A stretch of DNA of 64,000 nt, taken from positions 1-64,000 of the forward strand of contig JAGDVP010000002.1 in NCBI GenBank assembly GCA_023255735.1, written 5' to 3'. Below, piece by piece: positions 37,618 to 46,348 of this stretch; the first letter of the stretch is position 1; every line of letters starts with the position of its first letter. Made by a program: the position numbers and the translations under genes. Under the pieces are notes generated by a model, which had not been told where the DNA came from, made no database searches, and saw only the letters and a program-made list of their open reading frames with translations. This stretch comes from Halothiobacillus sp. (GTDB lineage Bacteria > Pseudomonadota > Gammaproteobacteria > Halothiobacillales > Halothiobacillaceae).

Positions 37618-39606
37618 GTGGGCTTTAACGTGTTTTCGGTGCGCGCTTGGCTGTCTGCTGCTGTAAAAAATCGGCGCCCCACTGGGCTTGTGTTGGATCA
37701 AAACCAAATGTTGGTCGGCCTGATGCTACTTTTTTTGGCGGCAGTCAGTTTGATGGCGGATCGCGACGCGCGGATTCAACATCTCATCTACGATTTTGGT
37801 TGGCGAATAATGCCACATCATGCAGGCACATCAGATGTAGTCATTGTCGCCATTGATGAAGCCAGCCTTGCCCAATACGGCCGATGGCCGTGGAGCCGCA
37901 GCTTAGATGCCGAACTGATAGAAAAGGTATGCCAAGCCAATCCTAAAGTAATTGGGGTAGATATTGCCTTCACCGAGCAAGGTACTGATTTTTTGGGCAA
38001 TTCATCGTTGCGTGATGCCATCGCCGCTTGCGGCAAAGTGGTCTTGCCCGTACTCATCGAGGCGGCGCGCGATGAGGGGCAGATTCGCGAGTTGCCGCCC
38101 ATCCCCGAACTCGCCGCAGCGGCGGCGGGGCTTGGTCGAATTGGGGTGGTGCTGGATTCAGATGGCATTGCCCGATCGGTCAACTTATGGGAAGGCATTG
38201 GCGCGCCCGTTTGGCCACTCATGGCACAAACCCTATTAACCATCGCCAAAACACCAATTACCTTAAGCCCCCCACCCAAACACACACTAAGCCACCCCTA
38301 CCAACTGGTGGCACAAGATAATCGCCTACTTAATTTCATAGGCCCCTCGGGCAGCGTACCCACCGTTTCGGCGCAGGCGATTTTAAGTGATACCGCGCCA
38401 ATGGCCGCACTCAAGCATCGGGTGGTGCTCATCGGTGCCACTGCCGCTGGCATGGGCGATTTTATTTCAACCCCTGCCACCACCCAAGGCGCACCGATGG
38501 CGGGTGTCGAAGTGATTGCCAATAGCCTCATCTCAATGGAACAGAACCAATTAAAGCAGCCACTGCCTATTGCATGGGTGTTGGTATTAACAGGTGTTTT
38601 GGCATTAATTCCTCTGGTCTGGCTTAACCGACTCATGCCGTTGCCCGGTTTAATTGCAAGCATAGTTTGGTTCGGTTTTATATTAATAACCACCGCCCTC
38701 TTTCCATTTATTACTGGCTATTATTTTTCACCGACCGGAATTTTAGTGGCGGCATTATCGGCTTATCCCTTATGGAGCTGGCGGCGGCTTGAAGTCGCCA
38801 GAAAACACCTCAATAAGGAATTATTAAGGCTATTACCCTATCAGCCGACCACCCTGCGCACGGTTAATAATATTAAGCCCTTAACTTTTGAGCAACGGAT
38901 TGCCGTCATCCAGGAAGCCCAAGCGCATTTGCAAGAATTACAAGCCGAGCGCGATGAAATGCTCGATTTTATTTCGCATGATATCCGTGTGCCACTGGCT
39001 AATGCCGCGCAACAATTAGCCAGCGGAGCGCTCAATGAAATCAATCGCAATCGGCTGGCTGTGCAACTTAAACGGGGGCATGAGCTCGCCCAAAATTATT
39101 TATCGCTATCGCGTGCTTTGGCCACAAAACCTGATTCCTTTCAAGAAATGGAACTCAACTCAATGCTTGAGCAGGCGATTGACTCACTCTACGATTTAGC
39201 CCAAGCGCAACAGGTGGCCCTGATACGACAATTACCCGCGCACGATATTTGGATAAAAGGTGATTTTAGTTTATTAGAACGCGCCACCATTAACCTCATA
39301 AGCAATGCGTTAAGCTTTACCCCTGCCGGCGGCCAAGTAATTGTCTCGCTTATACAAAATATCCACACAGTGACCTGGTCGGTACAAGATAGCGGGCCTG
39401 GTATACCAGCTGACGTGCTGCCGCGCTTGTTTCAGCGCTTTCTTCGCGGCAATAGCAACCGAGCTGGCAGTACTGGGCTTGGTTTATATTTTGTTCGCAC
39501 CGTGGTTGAAAAACATGCCGGCACAGTTCAAGCCGAAAATACAACCCATGGTGCCAAATTCAGCATCAGTTTACCTCTACCAAACCCTGAAGACTTTCAA
39601 AATTAA
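37618..39606 (+). CDS. CHASE2 sensor histidine kinase
   Basis: This 662-residue kinase has an N-terminal membrane segment (about 30-45), a periplasmic CHASE2 domain (about 50-310), three closely spaced membrane segments (about 320-390), then HisKA with H454 in ISHDIRVP and a HATPase (NLISNALSF, DSGPGIP, GSTGLGLYFV). It should phosphorylate D54 of the regulator two genes upstream. The start is a GTG at 37618; the true start may lie a few codons downstream. The 3' end overlaps the opposite-strand gene by 4 bases. Confidence 0.88.
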   Translation: MGFNVFSVRAWLSAAVKNRRPTGLVLDQNQMLVGLMLLFLAAVSLMADRDARIQHLIYDFGWRIMPHHAGTSDVVIVAIDEASLAQYGRWPWSRSLDAELIEKVCQANPKVIGVDIAFTEQGTDFLGNSSLRDAIAACGKVVLPVLIEAARDEGQIRELPPIPELAAAAAGLGRIGVVLDSDGIARSVNLWEGIGAPVWPLMAQTLLTIAKTPITLSPPPKHTLSHPYQLVAQDNRLLNFIGPSGSVPTVSAQAILSDTAPMAALKHRVVLIGATAAGMGDFISTPATTQGAPMAGVEVIANSLISMEQNQLKQPLPIAWVLVLTGVLALIPLVWLNRLMPLPGLIASIVWFGFILITTALFPFITGYYFSPTGILVAALSAYPLWSWRRLEVARKHLNKELLRLLPYQPTTLRTVNNIKPLTFEQRIAVIQEAQAHLQELQAERDEMLDFISHDIRVPLANAAQQLASGALNEINRNRLAVQLKRGHELAQNYLSLSRALATKPDSFQEMELNSMLEQAIDSLYDLAQAQQVALIRQLPAHDIWIKGDFSLLERATINLISNALSFTPAGGQVIVSLIQNIHTVTWSVQDSGPGIPADVLPRLFQRFLRGNSNRAGSTGLGLYFVRTVVEKHAGTVQAENTTHGAKFSISLPLPNPEDFQN

Positions 39607-40067
39607 GCCAATTGATGATACGACTTAATAAAAGAGGTCTCACGCGGATTCACCGCGGATTGCACGGGTGTTTTTTTTAAATCATCGGTTATTTTTATTG
39701 TGAGTAACTTGATTCGAGATAATGAGTCCATTATCTCAATAGACGCCCCGCTTAAATTGGCCGGCTCACTTTTACCGAAAATTTGCGCAATAAAACTCCT
39801 TTTGATTTTCGTCGGGCTATTTTTAAGGCGCCTTAACTCATGCATACGATCATTCAGCTCTAAAATTTTAACCTCTAACGCCGTCGGAAGGCGCGTCGAT
39901 TTGCGAAAAGTTCGATACCAATCATTTACACCAATAATACATTGTTCAAATGGGGTAAAATCAAAGACATTTTCGCCGGCATCAATAGCGGCATTCAATT
40001 TTAGCTGCAAATTGGCAAATACAGCGCACCCTTGCTCAATTAAGTTGATTTCTATTTGTGTGTTCAT
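39603..40067 (-). CDS. Hypothetical cytosolic protein
   Basis: The 154-residue product is helical, charged, without signal peptide or membrane segment. I recognise no domain. It starts MNTQIEINLIEQG at an ATG and ends where the CHASE2 kinase gene ends, a convergent overlap of 4 bases. A helical region (EVKILELNDRMHELRRLK, about 64-81) might form a coiled coil. Transcription would begin in the divergent region up to 40361. Confidence 0.6.
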   Translation of the reverse strand: MNTQIEINLIEQGCAVFANLQLKLNAAIDAGENVFDFTPFEQCIIGVNDWYRTFRKSTRLPTALEVKILELNDRMHELRRLKNSPTKIKRSFIAQIFGKSEPANLSGASIEIMDSLSRIKLLTIKITDDLKKTPVQSAVNPRETSFIKSYHQLA

Positions 40068-40361
40068 GGTTACTCACCCCGTTTAAATTATGAGTGCATA
40101 GTGCCACAGACAAAAAATAGAGAATGTAAACAAATCTTGGGCGATGCTTGACAGCGGTCTTTGCCTTTAACTGCGTTAAATTAAGAGCCCTCAATGGCGA
40201 CCCGGATGCCGATCCCATGCGTGTTGATAAGAACGAAAGCCGCACCCAACCAATTAGATGGGTTGAGAACAGGTTGGGCAATCGAAACATTGCCCGCTAT
40301 AATTAAGCTTTGCTATTGAACTGCTTTTTCAACACATGAATTCTAGGCAAAGGTGCTTGAT
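40068..40361. other. Divergent intergenic region with promoter and possible gene relic
   Basis: This 294-base region separates two divergent hypothetical genes. On the plus strand a stop-free stretch without an ATG near its start runs from 40130 to the TAA at 40304-40306. It encodes the string NGDPDADPMRVDKNE, which resembles the N-terminal NPNGDPDA motif of CRISPR Cas7 (Csd2/Csh2-type) proteins. No other cas sequence is seen here, so a chance match or a relic are both possible. The promoter for the plus-strand gene lies at the end of this region. Confidence 0.3.
40274..40303 (+). promoter_or_regulatory. Sigma70 promoter candidate
   Basis: TTGGGC (40274-40279), an 18-base spacer and TATAAT (40298-40303) lie about 59 bases before the ATG at 40362. 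The -10 box is perfect and the -35 box matches in three to four positions. Confidence 0.5.
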
Positions 40362-40793
40362 ATGTATGAATTTTGTTTTCTGACCGCCGACCGGGGTGAA
40401 GCATTTATTACCCGCCTTCAAGGTTTAGGGCTTCCAGTAACCACGCGTTCGGACCCTATTAACGAGGCGGTTACCACCGTTGCTATACCCGATACGATTG
40501 ACGATGCGCTGTATGATCAAATCGAGGCTTGGTATGAAGCAGAAACAATGCAAAATGAAGCGAAAGCCCGCGCTATGGAGGTGAGCGATGATGTGGTTTC
40601 CGCCGGCATTTGGGTGCAACTTGCCGATGGCGGCTCAAGCCTTGCACGGGTAGATGCTCATATCATGGCGAAAATACTGTCGGTGCTCAGCCCGGATGAG
40701 TTGGGGGCTTTTGTGGCCGTGATTGCCGATGCGGTAGAGCATCCCGATATCACCCCGATTTGCCACAGCAAAAGCACTAAAAATCACGGTTAA
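40362..40793 (+). CDS. Hypothetical protein
   Basis: The 143-residue acidic protein (MYEFCFLTADRGEAFITRLQ...) has no signal peptide, membrane segment or domain that I recognise. The alternation of a short beta strand at the start and helices afterwards suggests a small alpha-beta fold. The ATG at 40362 has AAGG 8 bases upstream; a GTG three codons earlier is less likely. The last codons and stop are formed by the first copy of an 11-bp tandem repeat. Confidence 0.65.
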   Translation: MYEFCFLTADRGEAFITRLQGLGLPVTTRSDPINEAVTTVAIPDTIDDALYDQIEAWYEAETMQNEAKARAMEVSDDVVSAGIWVQLADGGSSLARVDAHIMAKILSVLSPDELGAFVAVIADAVEHPDITPICHSKSTKNHG

Positions 40794-40841
40794 ATCACGG
40801 TTAAATCACGGTTAAATCACGGTTAAATCACGGTTAAATCA
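40781..40841. repeat. 11-bp tandem repeat, five copies and a part
   Basis: AAATCACGGTT repeats perfectly from 40781 to 40835 with a partial sixth copy to 40841. The first copy contains the end of the 40362 gene (Asn-His-Gly-stop). Eleven bases is not a multiple of three, and every further copy lies outside the coding sequence. The period is far too short for a CRISPR array. Confidence 0.95.
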
Positions 40842-40918
40842 TGAATTAGATTGAGCTTGAAACAATCACATCCCCAAATATGTCAATCACGCGGTGATTT
40901 TACCAATCTATCCCCTCG

Positions 40919-43495
40919 TTATCCTTCTATGGCATAGGCTGGCGCTTTGCCATGAAGAAAAATACCCGTCCAGAATTCTTCGGGTTGCGGTCGTTCAAAT
41001 ACATAACCTTGAATTGCCATATCCATGTTAAATTTCTTGAGTGCTTGTATTTGAGCGTAGCTTTCAACCCCTTCAAGCACTATATCAAACTCTAAGGCCT
41101 GAGCCATGGCAAAAATAGAACCAATTAATTGCTCAGCATCGCGATTATCGGTTATTCGATCAACAAAGCTCTTATCAATTTTAATTTTATCGATAGGTAA
41201 AGTGCTTAAATAAGATAGGGAAGAGTAGCCCGTGCCAAAATCATCAATGGCAATGGTAAATCCGCGCATGGCAAATTGATGCAGCTGCTCAGCCATAAAT
41301 TTAGGATTACCCCCAAAACCACTTTCGGTAACCTCAAGCACAATGTAAGAAAGAGGTAATCGAGTTTGTTTTGCTAATTCAAAAAATCGCTGGGCAACAT
41401 CTTCAATTAATAAAAGTTTAGGTGGTAAATTAACTGAAATGGTGAAGTTTATATTGGTTTTTTTCTGCCAGTCAAAAACTTGCCGACACGATTCAAGAAA
41501 AGCCCATTCTGTGAACGCCACAATTAAATCGGTTTCTTCTGCAATCGGAATAAACTCTGCAGGCGAAATCCACGCGCCTTCGTGTTTCCAGCGCATTAAC
41601 ACTTCAAAACCCAGTATCTCACCGGTAGCCAATGAGACTTGGGGTTGATACACCAGACGTAACTCACGGTTTTCACGTGCTTTATTTAGCGCTTGCTGCA
41701 ACTTAAAATGTTTAAGCGCTGTATGTTGCCTACTTGCAGACCGGGGCAGAATCATATTGCCGCCTTGGCGACGCGCCGCTTGCAGGGCAATGTTATTGGT
41801 TAATAATAAATCACTCATATTTACGGCATCAAGCGGATAGATACTGACACTGCCACTCACATTAAGCTTGATTTGAAAGCCGTTAACCTCAATCGGTTCA
41901 CGTAGTTCGCTAATCATTTGCGATAATTTAGTATGCGCATCGTGCTCAAAATGCTCAGGCGAATCGAGTGGGATGAAAAAAGCAAATTCAATCCCGCTAA
42001 TGCGGGCTAAATACGCAGTGGGGTCGATCATCTTTTTCAATTGATGGCTAAAAGCAAAAAGCACCTGATTCCCATCGGCATAACCTAAAGCATCATTGAC
42101 TGATTTAAATTCATCAATCGACAATAAGGCGATTGCAAACGGGGTTTTCGGGCTTTGCTGGATGCGTCGAACCCCTTCATCCATAAAAAAGTGCCGGTTA
42201 TATAAATTGGTTACAGAATCACGCTCCAATAAAGTTCGAAGCGTTTTCTCTTGTGAACGAATTTCTGTTTGATCGGTTAAAACAAAAATCACTTGTTTCA
42301 CCGCAGAAGGATCGGATCCAATTCGTTTAATTGAGGCATAAATCACTTGTTCGTGTTTAGGGTTCACCTGCAAACTGAGCTCACCTTGCCAGTGACCTTG
42401 CGCTATAATTTGCGCCCAAATAGGCTCTATTACAGCGGTTGAAGTATTGAGCAAACGCTCAAGCAATGGCGTTTTAATAATGCTACTGAGATCGGTATTG
42501 AGTAATTCAAGCGCGGCTGGATTCGCTGTTTCAACCAAACCATTAACATCTGTGACAATGACTGCTTCTTGAATATGCTCAAAAACAGACATCGCAGTGA
42601 TTTGTTGTTGTTCTAATTTTTTACGGAAAATAATTTCTGTTTGGTTTTTTTCAAGCAAAACTTTAAGATGATCCCGCGTGTTAGAAGCGGCAATGAGCGC
42701 TTGTTGATAATACCGCACGGATCGCGTGATGCGACCAATTTGATCGGCTCTGTCCGGTTTTGGCAAAATGGCATTGAGATCACCAGAAGTTAACCGCTCA
42801 TAAGCATCAGCCACCCGCGCGAGTTGGCGATTAAACAGCCAAAAAATTAAAGCCATAATCGACATCTGTAGCACAAAAAAGCTAAAAAATAGCGTAATAT
42901 TATTTTTAATTCTTTGTTTAATTACCTGTCCTATTCTCTGTATGGATTGATCTAGCACTAAATTTGCTTGCTGAGTTAATTGACCAAAATCTGTAATGGT
43001 AATTTCACTTCGCCCGAGATCCATTTTTTGTAATAGTAAATTTAAATCATTTGCATTACCTTGCGGCGTTAGGGCGGCGGCGCGCAGCAACCGTTCTGCC
43101 TGTTTATTAATATGTTCTACGAGCATATTAATAATGGGTTTATTACGACCATCTGCGCCATTAAGGCGCGTATTTCCAGCCAGTTGTTCAGCAAATGATC
43201 GAAGTTTTGACACGGGCTCTGTGACATCGGGGTGGGCGCCCAGCCGAAATTGCTGGGTTGTGTGTTCCACTAACTGATTAATGAGGGCAAGTTTTTGCCT
43301 TTGCGCCTCAACTGCTTGTATGAGCTCATTGGGTTCAGTAATTAAATGCTCAAATTTAGCGATGTGGGTGATGGATGTGCTTTGTAAGTAAAATAAAAAT
43401 GCAAAACCCAACAAACCCTGCACCAACAGGAATAAAATAAATTGGATGGACAAAGGAATCGCGCGCATAGTGAACCGAGGTATTAAGTTTAACAT
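40919..43495 (-). CDS. GGDEF-EAL protein with degenerate GGDEF site (probable c-di-GMP phosphodiesterase)
   Basis: The 858-residue membrane protein has an N-terminal membrane segment, a sensor region (about 45-195), a second membrane segment (about 205-225), a HAMP-like part, a PAS domain (about 300-410), a GGDEF domain and a C-terminal EAL domain. The GGDEF site reads SGIEF, so cyclase activity is unlikely. The EAL site reads EVL with DDFGTGYSS and KIDKSFV intact, so phosphodiesterase activity is expected. The ATG at 43495 has an excellent GGAGG ribosome binding site; the longer frame is not used. Confidence 0.88.
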   Translation of the reverse strand: MLNLIPRFTMRAIPLSIQFILFLLVQGLLGFAFLFYLQSTSITHIAKFEHLITEPNELIQAVEAQRQKLALINQLVEHTTQQFRLGAHPDVTEPVSKLRSFAEQLAGNTRLNGADGRNKPIINMLVEHINKQAERLLRAAALTPQGNANDLNLLLQKMDLGRSEITITDFGQLTQQANLVLDQSIQRIGQVIKQRIKNNITLFFSFFVLQMSIMALIFWLFNRQLARVADAYERLTSGDLNAILPKPDRADQIGRITRSVRYYQQALIAASNTRDHLKVLLEKNQTEIIFRKKLEQQQITAMSVFEHIQEAVIVTDVNGLVETANPAALELLNTDLSSIIKTPLLERLLNTSTAVIEPIWAQIIAQGHWQGELSLQVNPKHEQVIYASIKRIGSDPSAVKQVIFVLTDQTEIRSQEKTLRTLLERDSVTNLYNRHFFMDEGVRRIQQSPKTPFAIALLSIDEFKSVNDALGYADGNQVLFAFSHQLKKMIDPTAYLARISGIEFAFFIPLDSPEHFEHDAHTKLSQMISELREPIEVNGFQIKLNVSGSVSIYPLDAVNMSDLLLTNNIALQAARRQGGNMILPRSASRQHTALKHFKLQQALNKARENRELRLVYQPQVSLATGEILGFEVLMRWKHEGAWISPAEFIPIAEETDLIVAFTEWAFLESCRQVFDWQKKTNINFTISVNLPPKLLLIEDVAQRFFELAKQTRLPLSYIVLEVTESGFGGNPKFMAEQLHQFAMRGFTIAIDDFGTGYSSLSYLSTLPIDKIKIDKSFVDRITDNRDAEQLIGSIFAMAQALEFDIVLEGVESYAQIQALKKFNMDMAIQGYVFERPQPEEFWTGIFLHGKAPAYAIEG

Positions 43496-43821
43496 AAACC
43501 ACCTCCGTGTTTTTTGAAACATCCTTGTCATAATTCACGCATCAATAAAATTGATTTGCGAATTATTATAATAAATTTAATTAAGGCGCAACAGTTCAAT
43601 TTTTTGACTTTGTTTCGCCGCGCCGAATAAATTTGTTATAAAAGGCGTTTTTATCACAGAAAGATCCGCGCCATGCTCCCTTGGCCTTCTTTTTATTTGG
43701 GCACTAATCAAAATCGCTGTAAGCATTCATGTAATACGTTGATCGACAGTACTATGTCTTAGGCTTTACGCATCCTACGCGCATTACATTCAAACCCAAA
43801 GATAGCGACCTTGGATTGGCT
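43496..43821. other. Intergenic region between rnfE and the GGDEF-EAL gene
   Basis: This 326-base gap holds the promoter candidate of the GGDEF-EAL gene (see separate entry) and the end of the rnf operon. I see no convincing intrinsic terminator, gene or repeat in it. Base composition is AT-rich near 43560-43620. Confidence 0.6.
43565..43591 (-). promoter_or_regulatory. Promoter candidate for GGDEF-EAL gene
   Basis: The minus strand reads TTGCGC (43586-43591), a 15-base spacer and TATAAT (43565-43570), about 70 bases before the start at 43495. The -10 box is perfect but the spacer is short, so confidence is moderate. Confidence 0.4.
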
Positions 43822-44520
43822 TTACTGCACCCCTGCTATGGCTGGGCTCGCAAGTGAAAGCTGCTTTTGGCTGATCCGGGCGGCACGCCGCTGCTCAAAC
43901 CCTTGTTTAAGCGCGATTAATACCGCCAATGCCATAAAAGCGCCTGGGGGTAAAATGGCCAGCAAAAAATGGGCTTGCTCGGGCAATATGTGCAAAGTCC
44001 AATGGGCGGCCACAGACCCAAAGAGCTGCTGGGCATTCGCCAAGAGTGTGCCGAACCCGAGAATTTCACGAATAACCCCCAAGCTCACCAGCACTAAGCC
44101 AAAGCCTAAGCCCATCATTAAGCCATCATAAAGTGAGGGCAACACGCGGTTGCGGGCGGCGAAGCCTTCGACCCGCGCAATCACGATGCAGTTGGTCACA
44201 ATCAGCGGCAAGAAAATGCCAAGCACATGGTAAAGCGTGTTGAGGTAGGCGTTCATCAGCAATTCAATCACGGTAACAACCGAGGCCACAACCATAACAA
44301 AAACCGGTAAACGCACTTCGGGGCGAACCCAATGGCGAATGGCAGAAGCCAGACCATTGGAAATTACCATGGTGAGTATGGTGGCCAAGGCTAAACCCAT
44401 GGCGTTCACAACGGTATTGGAGATGGCCATCATGGGGCACATGCCGAGTATTTGCACCAAGCCTGGGTTGTTTTTCCATAATCCTTGTACGGTTAATTCA
44501 CGGTAGGATACTTCACTCAT
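43822..44520 (-). CDS. rnfE: Rnf complex subunit RnfE
   Basis: RnfE is a multi-span inner-membrane subunit of the Rnf complex, which couples electron flow between ferredoxin and NADH to ion transport. The 232-residue protein has six hydrophobic segments and the family segments [16 protein letters not shown] and [13 protein letters not shown]. It overlaps rnfG by 8 bases. It is the last gene of the operon; no nth gene follows as in E. coli. Confidence 0.95.
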   Translation of the reverse strand: MSEVSYRELTVQGLWKNNPGLVQILGMCPMMAISNTVVNAMGLALATILTMVISNGLASAIRHWVRPEVRLPVFVMVVASVVTVIELLMNAYLNTLYHVLGIFLPLIVTNCIVIARVEGFAARNRVLPSLYDGLMMGLGFGLVLVSLGVIREILGFGTLLANAQQLFGSVAAHWTLHILPEQAHFLLAILPPGAFMALAVLIALKQGFEQRRAARISQKQLSLASPAIAGVQ

Positions 44521-45268
44521 GGGGCACCTCGTTGTGTGTGGCTGCGGGCAGATTTATTGCCGGTTGGGCTTCGTGCGGCGCAGGCAAACTAAATAATTGC
44601 TCATGATGCGCTTGCACATAGCGCAAGGCCTGATGGATGGCACCCACCACGGCGCGCGGGGTGATGGTGGCGCCGCTAAACTGATCGAATACACCGCCGT
44701 CTTTCTTAACCGCCCAGCCTTTTTCATCGGGGTTGTTTAGGCTTTTGTCGTTAAAGCCATAAATCCATGGTGATTTTTCAGGCTCAATTTTATCGCCCAA
44801 ACCCGGTGTTTCGTTTTGACGTGTCACCCGCACGCCAGTGATTTTGCCATCGCGGTCAATGCCAATAATTAATTTTATATCGCCGCTGTAGCCAAAATGC
44901 GTAATGACCGGCAAAACTACCGCGACCACTTTGCCGGCTTTGATGGCTCGAAAACCCACAATGCCCGCGGCAACGGAAGCGGCCATGGCTTGCTTGGGGT
45001 CGGATAGGGTGGGTTTTAACGGCGGCAAATTAAGCGCCGCCGGATCGGGCAATAAAAAGGCGGTATCGGCAGGGTTGTTGCTAAAGCTTCCGGGTATTAG
45101 CACGGCGCTAATTTGCCCGAGCAATACGGCCAACTGGCTTTCGGCAATGCGCGTGCGGGTAGCCTCCTCGGTCACGGTCACTAAGCCCACCCCAATCACG
45201 GAAAAGCCACCTAATAAGAGCGCGGTAATCGCAATGCGGCTTTTATCAAGCCCGGCTAAGCGTTTCAT
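44513..45268 (-). CDS. rnfG: Rnf complex FMN-binding subunit RnfG
   Basis: RnfG carries a covalent FMN facing the periplasm. The 251-residue protein has an N-terminal membrane segment (about 11-29) and the flavinylation motif SGAT in the segment [13 protein letters not shown], where the threonine is the FMN site. [10 protein letters not shown] is a second family signature. It overlaps rnfD by 4 bases and rnfE by 8. Confidence 0.94.
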   Translation of the reverse strand: MKRLAGLDKSRIAITALLLGGFSVIGVGLVTVTEEATRTRIAESQLAVLLGQISAVLIPGSFSNNPADTAFLLPDPAALNLPPLKPTLSDPKQAMAASVAAGIVGFRAIKAGKVVAVVLPVITHFGYSGDIKLIIGIDRDGKITGVRVTRQNETPGLGDKIEPEKSPWIYGFNDKSLNNPDEKGWAVKKDGGVFDQFSGATITPRAVVGAIHQALRYVQAHHEQLFSLPAPHEAQPAINLPAATHNEVPHE

Positions 45269-46338
45269 TTGCCGCCCTCCCCCGCTCCGTTCGGCTGAAG
45301 TTTGCCTTGTTTATGGCCGAACACCTTAGGCTGGGTGTAATAGTCAATCAGGGGCACCGATAAATTCATTAAAAGTACAGCAAAAGCCACGCCATCCGGA
45401 TAACTGCCAAAGCTGCGGATAAGGACGGTCAGCACGCCGATGCCAAAGCCAAAAATCAGCCGACCACGCGGTGTGGTAGAGGCGGTCACAGGATCGGTTG
45501 CTACAAAAAACGCACCAAAAATGGTAGCGCCTGTGAGTAAGTGAAACAGTGGGCTCGCGTGCTTGGCAGAATCAAGCAGCCACAAAAACCCCGACATAAC
45601 GAGCACGCCTGTGATAACGGCAACCGGAATATGCCAGCGAATCACCCCGCGCCACAACATCAATAAACCGCCCGCCAGAAACGCCAAACCCAGCCACAGA
45701 TTCCACGCTTGCAACAAATGCCCCGAGTTGAACAAGCTTAAGGTGGCATTATGTATGGGAGCCCCCGCCGTGAGTTGCTCTCGCACATGATCAAGCGGGG
45801 TGGCCACGCTTAAGCCGTCATAGCCTACGCCACTCGGTAAAACGCCATTAAACGACCACGCCAGCGATTGCATGAAATTTAATGCGCCGCCCCCCACATC
45901 AATGGCAGGCCCCCAGCGCGTCATGGGTTCGGGAAATGAGATTAATAAAACCACGTAGCCGACCATCGCGGGGTTAAACAAATTAAACCCCAATCCCCCA
46001 TAAAGCTGCTTTGCCACCACCACGGCAAAAATGGCACCAAAAACCGGCAACCACCACGGGCCTAAGTTGGGCAGGCACAGGGCAAAAATCCAAGCCAACA
46101 CCACAACTGAACCATCATAAATGGCGGGGCGCACGGAACGCGCACGAATTTTTAGCATTAAAGCTTCTGCCAATAATCCGGCGGCAATGGCAAGCATGAT
46201 GTTGATCAGCACCCCCCAACCCAAGAGCGCAATGGCGACGAGCGTGCCGGGCATAAGCGCGAGCAGCACGATCAACATCACGCGGCGAACACTGTTTTGT
46301 GCTTCGGGCAGGGGCGCGGTTTGAGTCGGGAATTTCAT
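45265..46338 (-). CDS. rnfD: Rnf complex membrane subunit RnfD
   Basis: RnfD is a multi-span membrane subunit with covalently bound FMN. The 357-residue protein has about nine hydrophobic segments and the flavin motif TGAT in [19 protein letters not shown]. The ATG at 46338 is chosen because it gives the family N-terminus; the longer frame overlaps the end of rnfC. Neighbours are rnfC and rnfG. Confidence 0.94.
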   Translation of the reverse strand: MKFPTQTAPLPEAQNSVRRVMLIVLLALMPGTLVAIALLGWGVLINIMLAIAAGLLAEALMLKIRARSVRPAIYDGSVVVLAWIFALCLPNLGPWWLPVFGAIFAVVVAKQLYGGLGFNLFNPAMVGYVVLLISFPEPMTRWGPAIDVGGGALNFMQSLAWSFNGVLPSGVGYDGLSVATPLDHVREQLTAGAPIHNATLSLFNSGHLLQAWNLWLGLAFLAGGLLMLWRGVIRWHIPVAVITGVLVMSGFLWLLDSAKHASPLFHLLTGATIFGAFFVATDPVTASTTPRGRLIFGFGIGVLTVLIRSFGSYPDGVAFAVLLMNLSVPLIDYYTQPKVFGHKQGKLQPNGAGEGGK

Positions 46339-46348
46339 TGGCTGTTGC

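Noticed and set aside
40781-40841. Tandem repeat as a CRISPR array
   Set aside because: The unit is 11 bp and there are no spacers; it is a simple tandem repeat.
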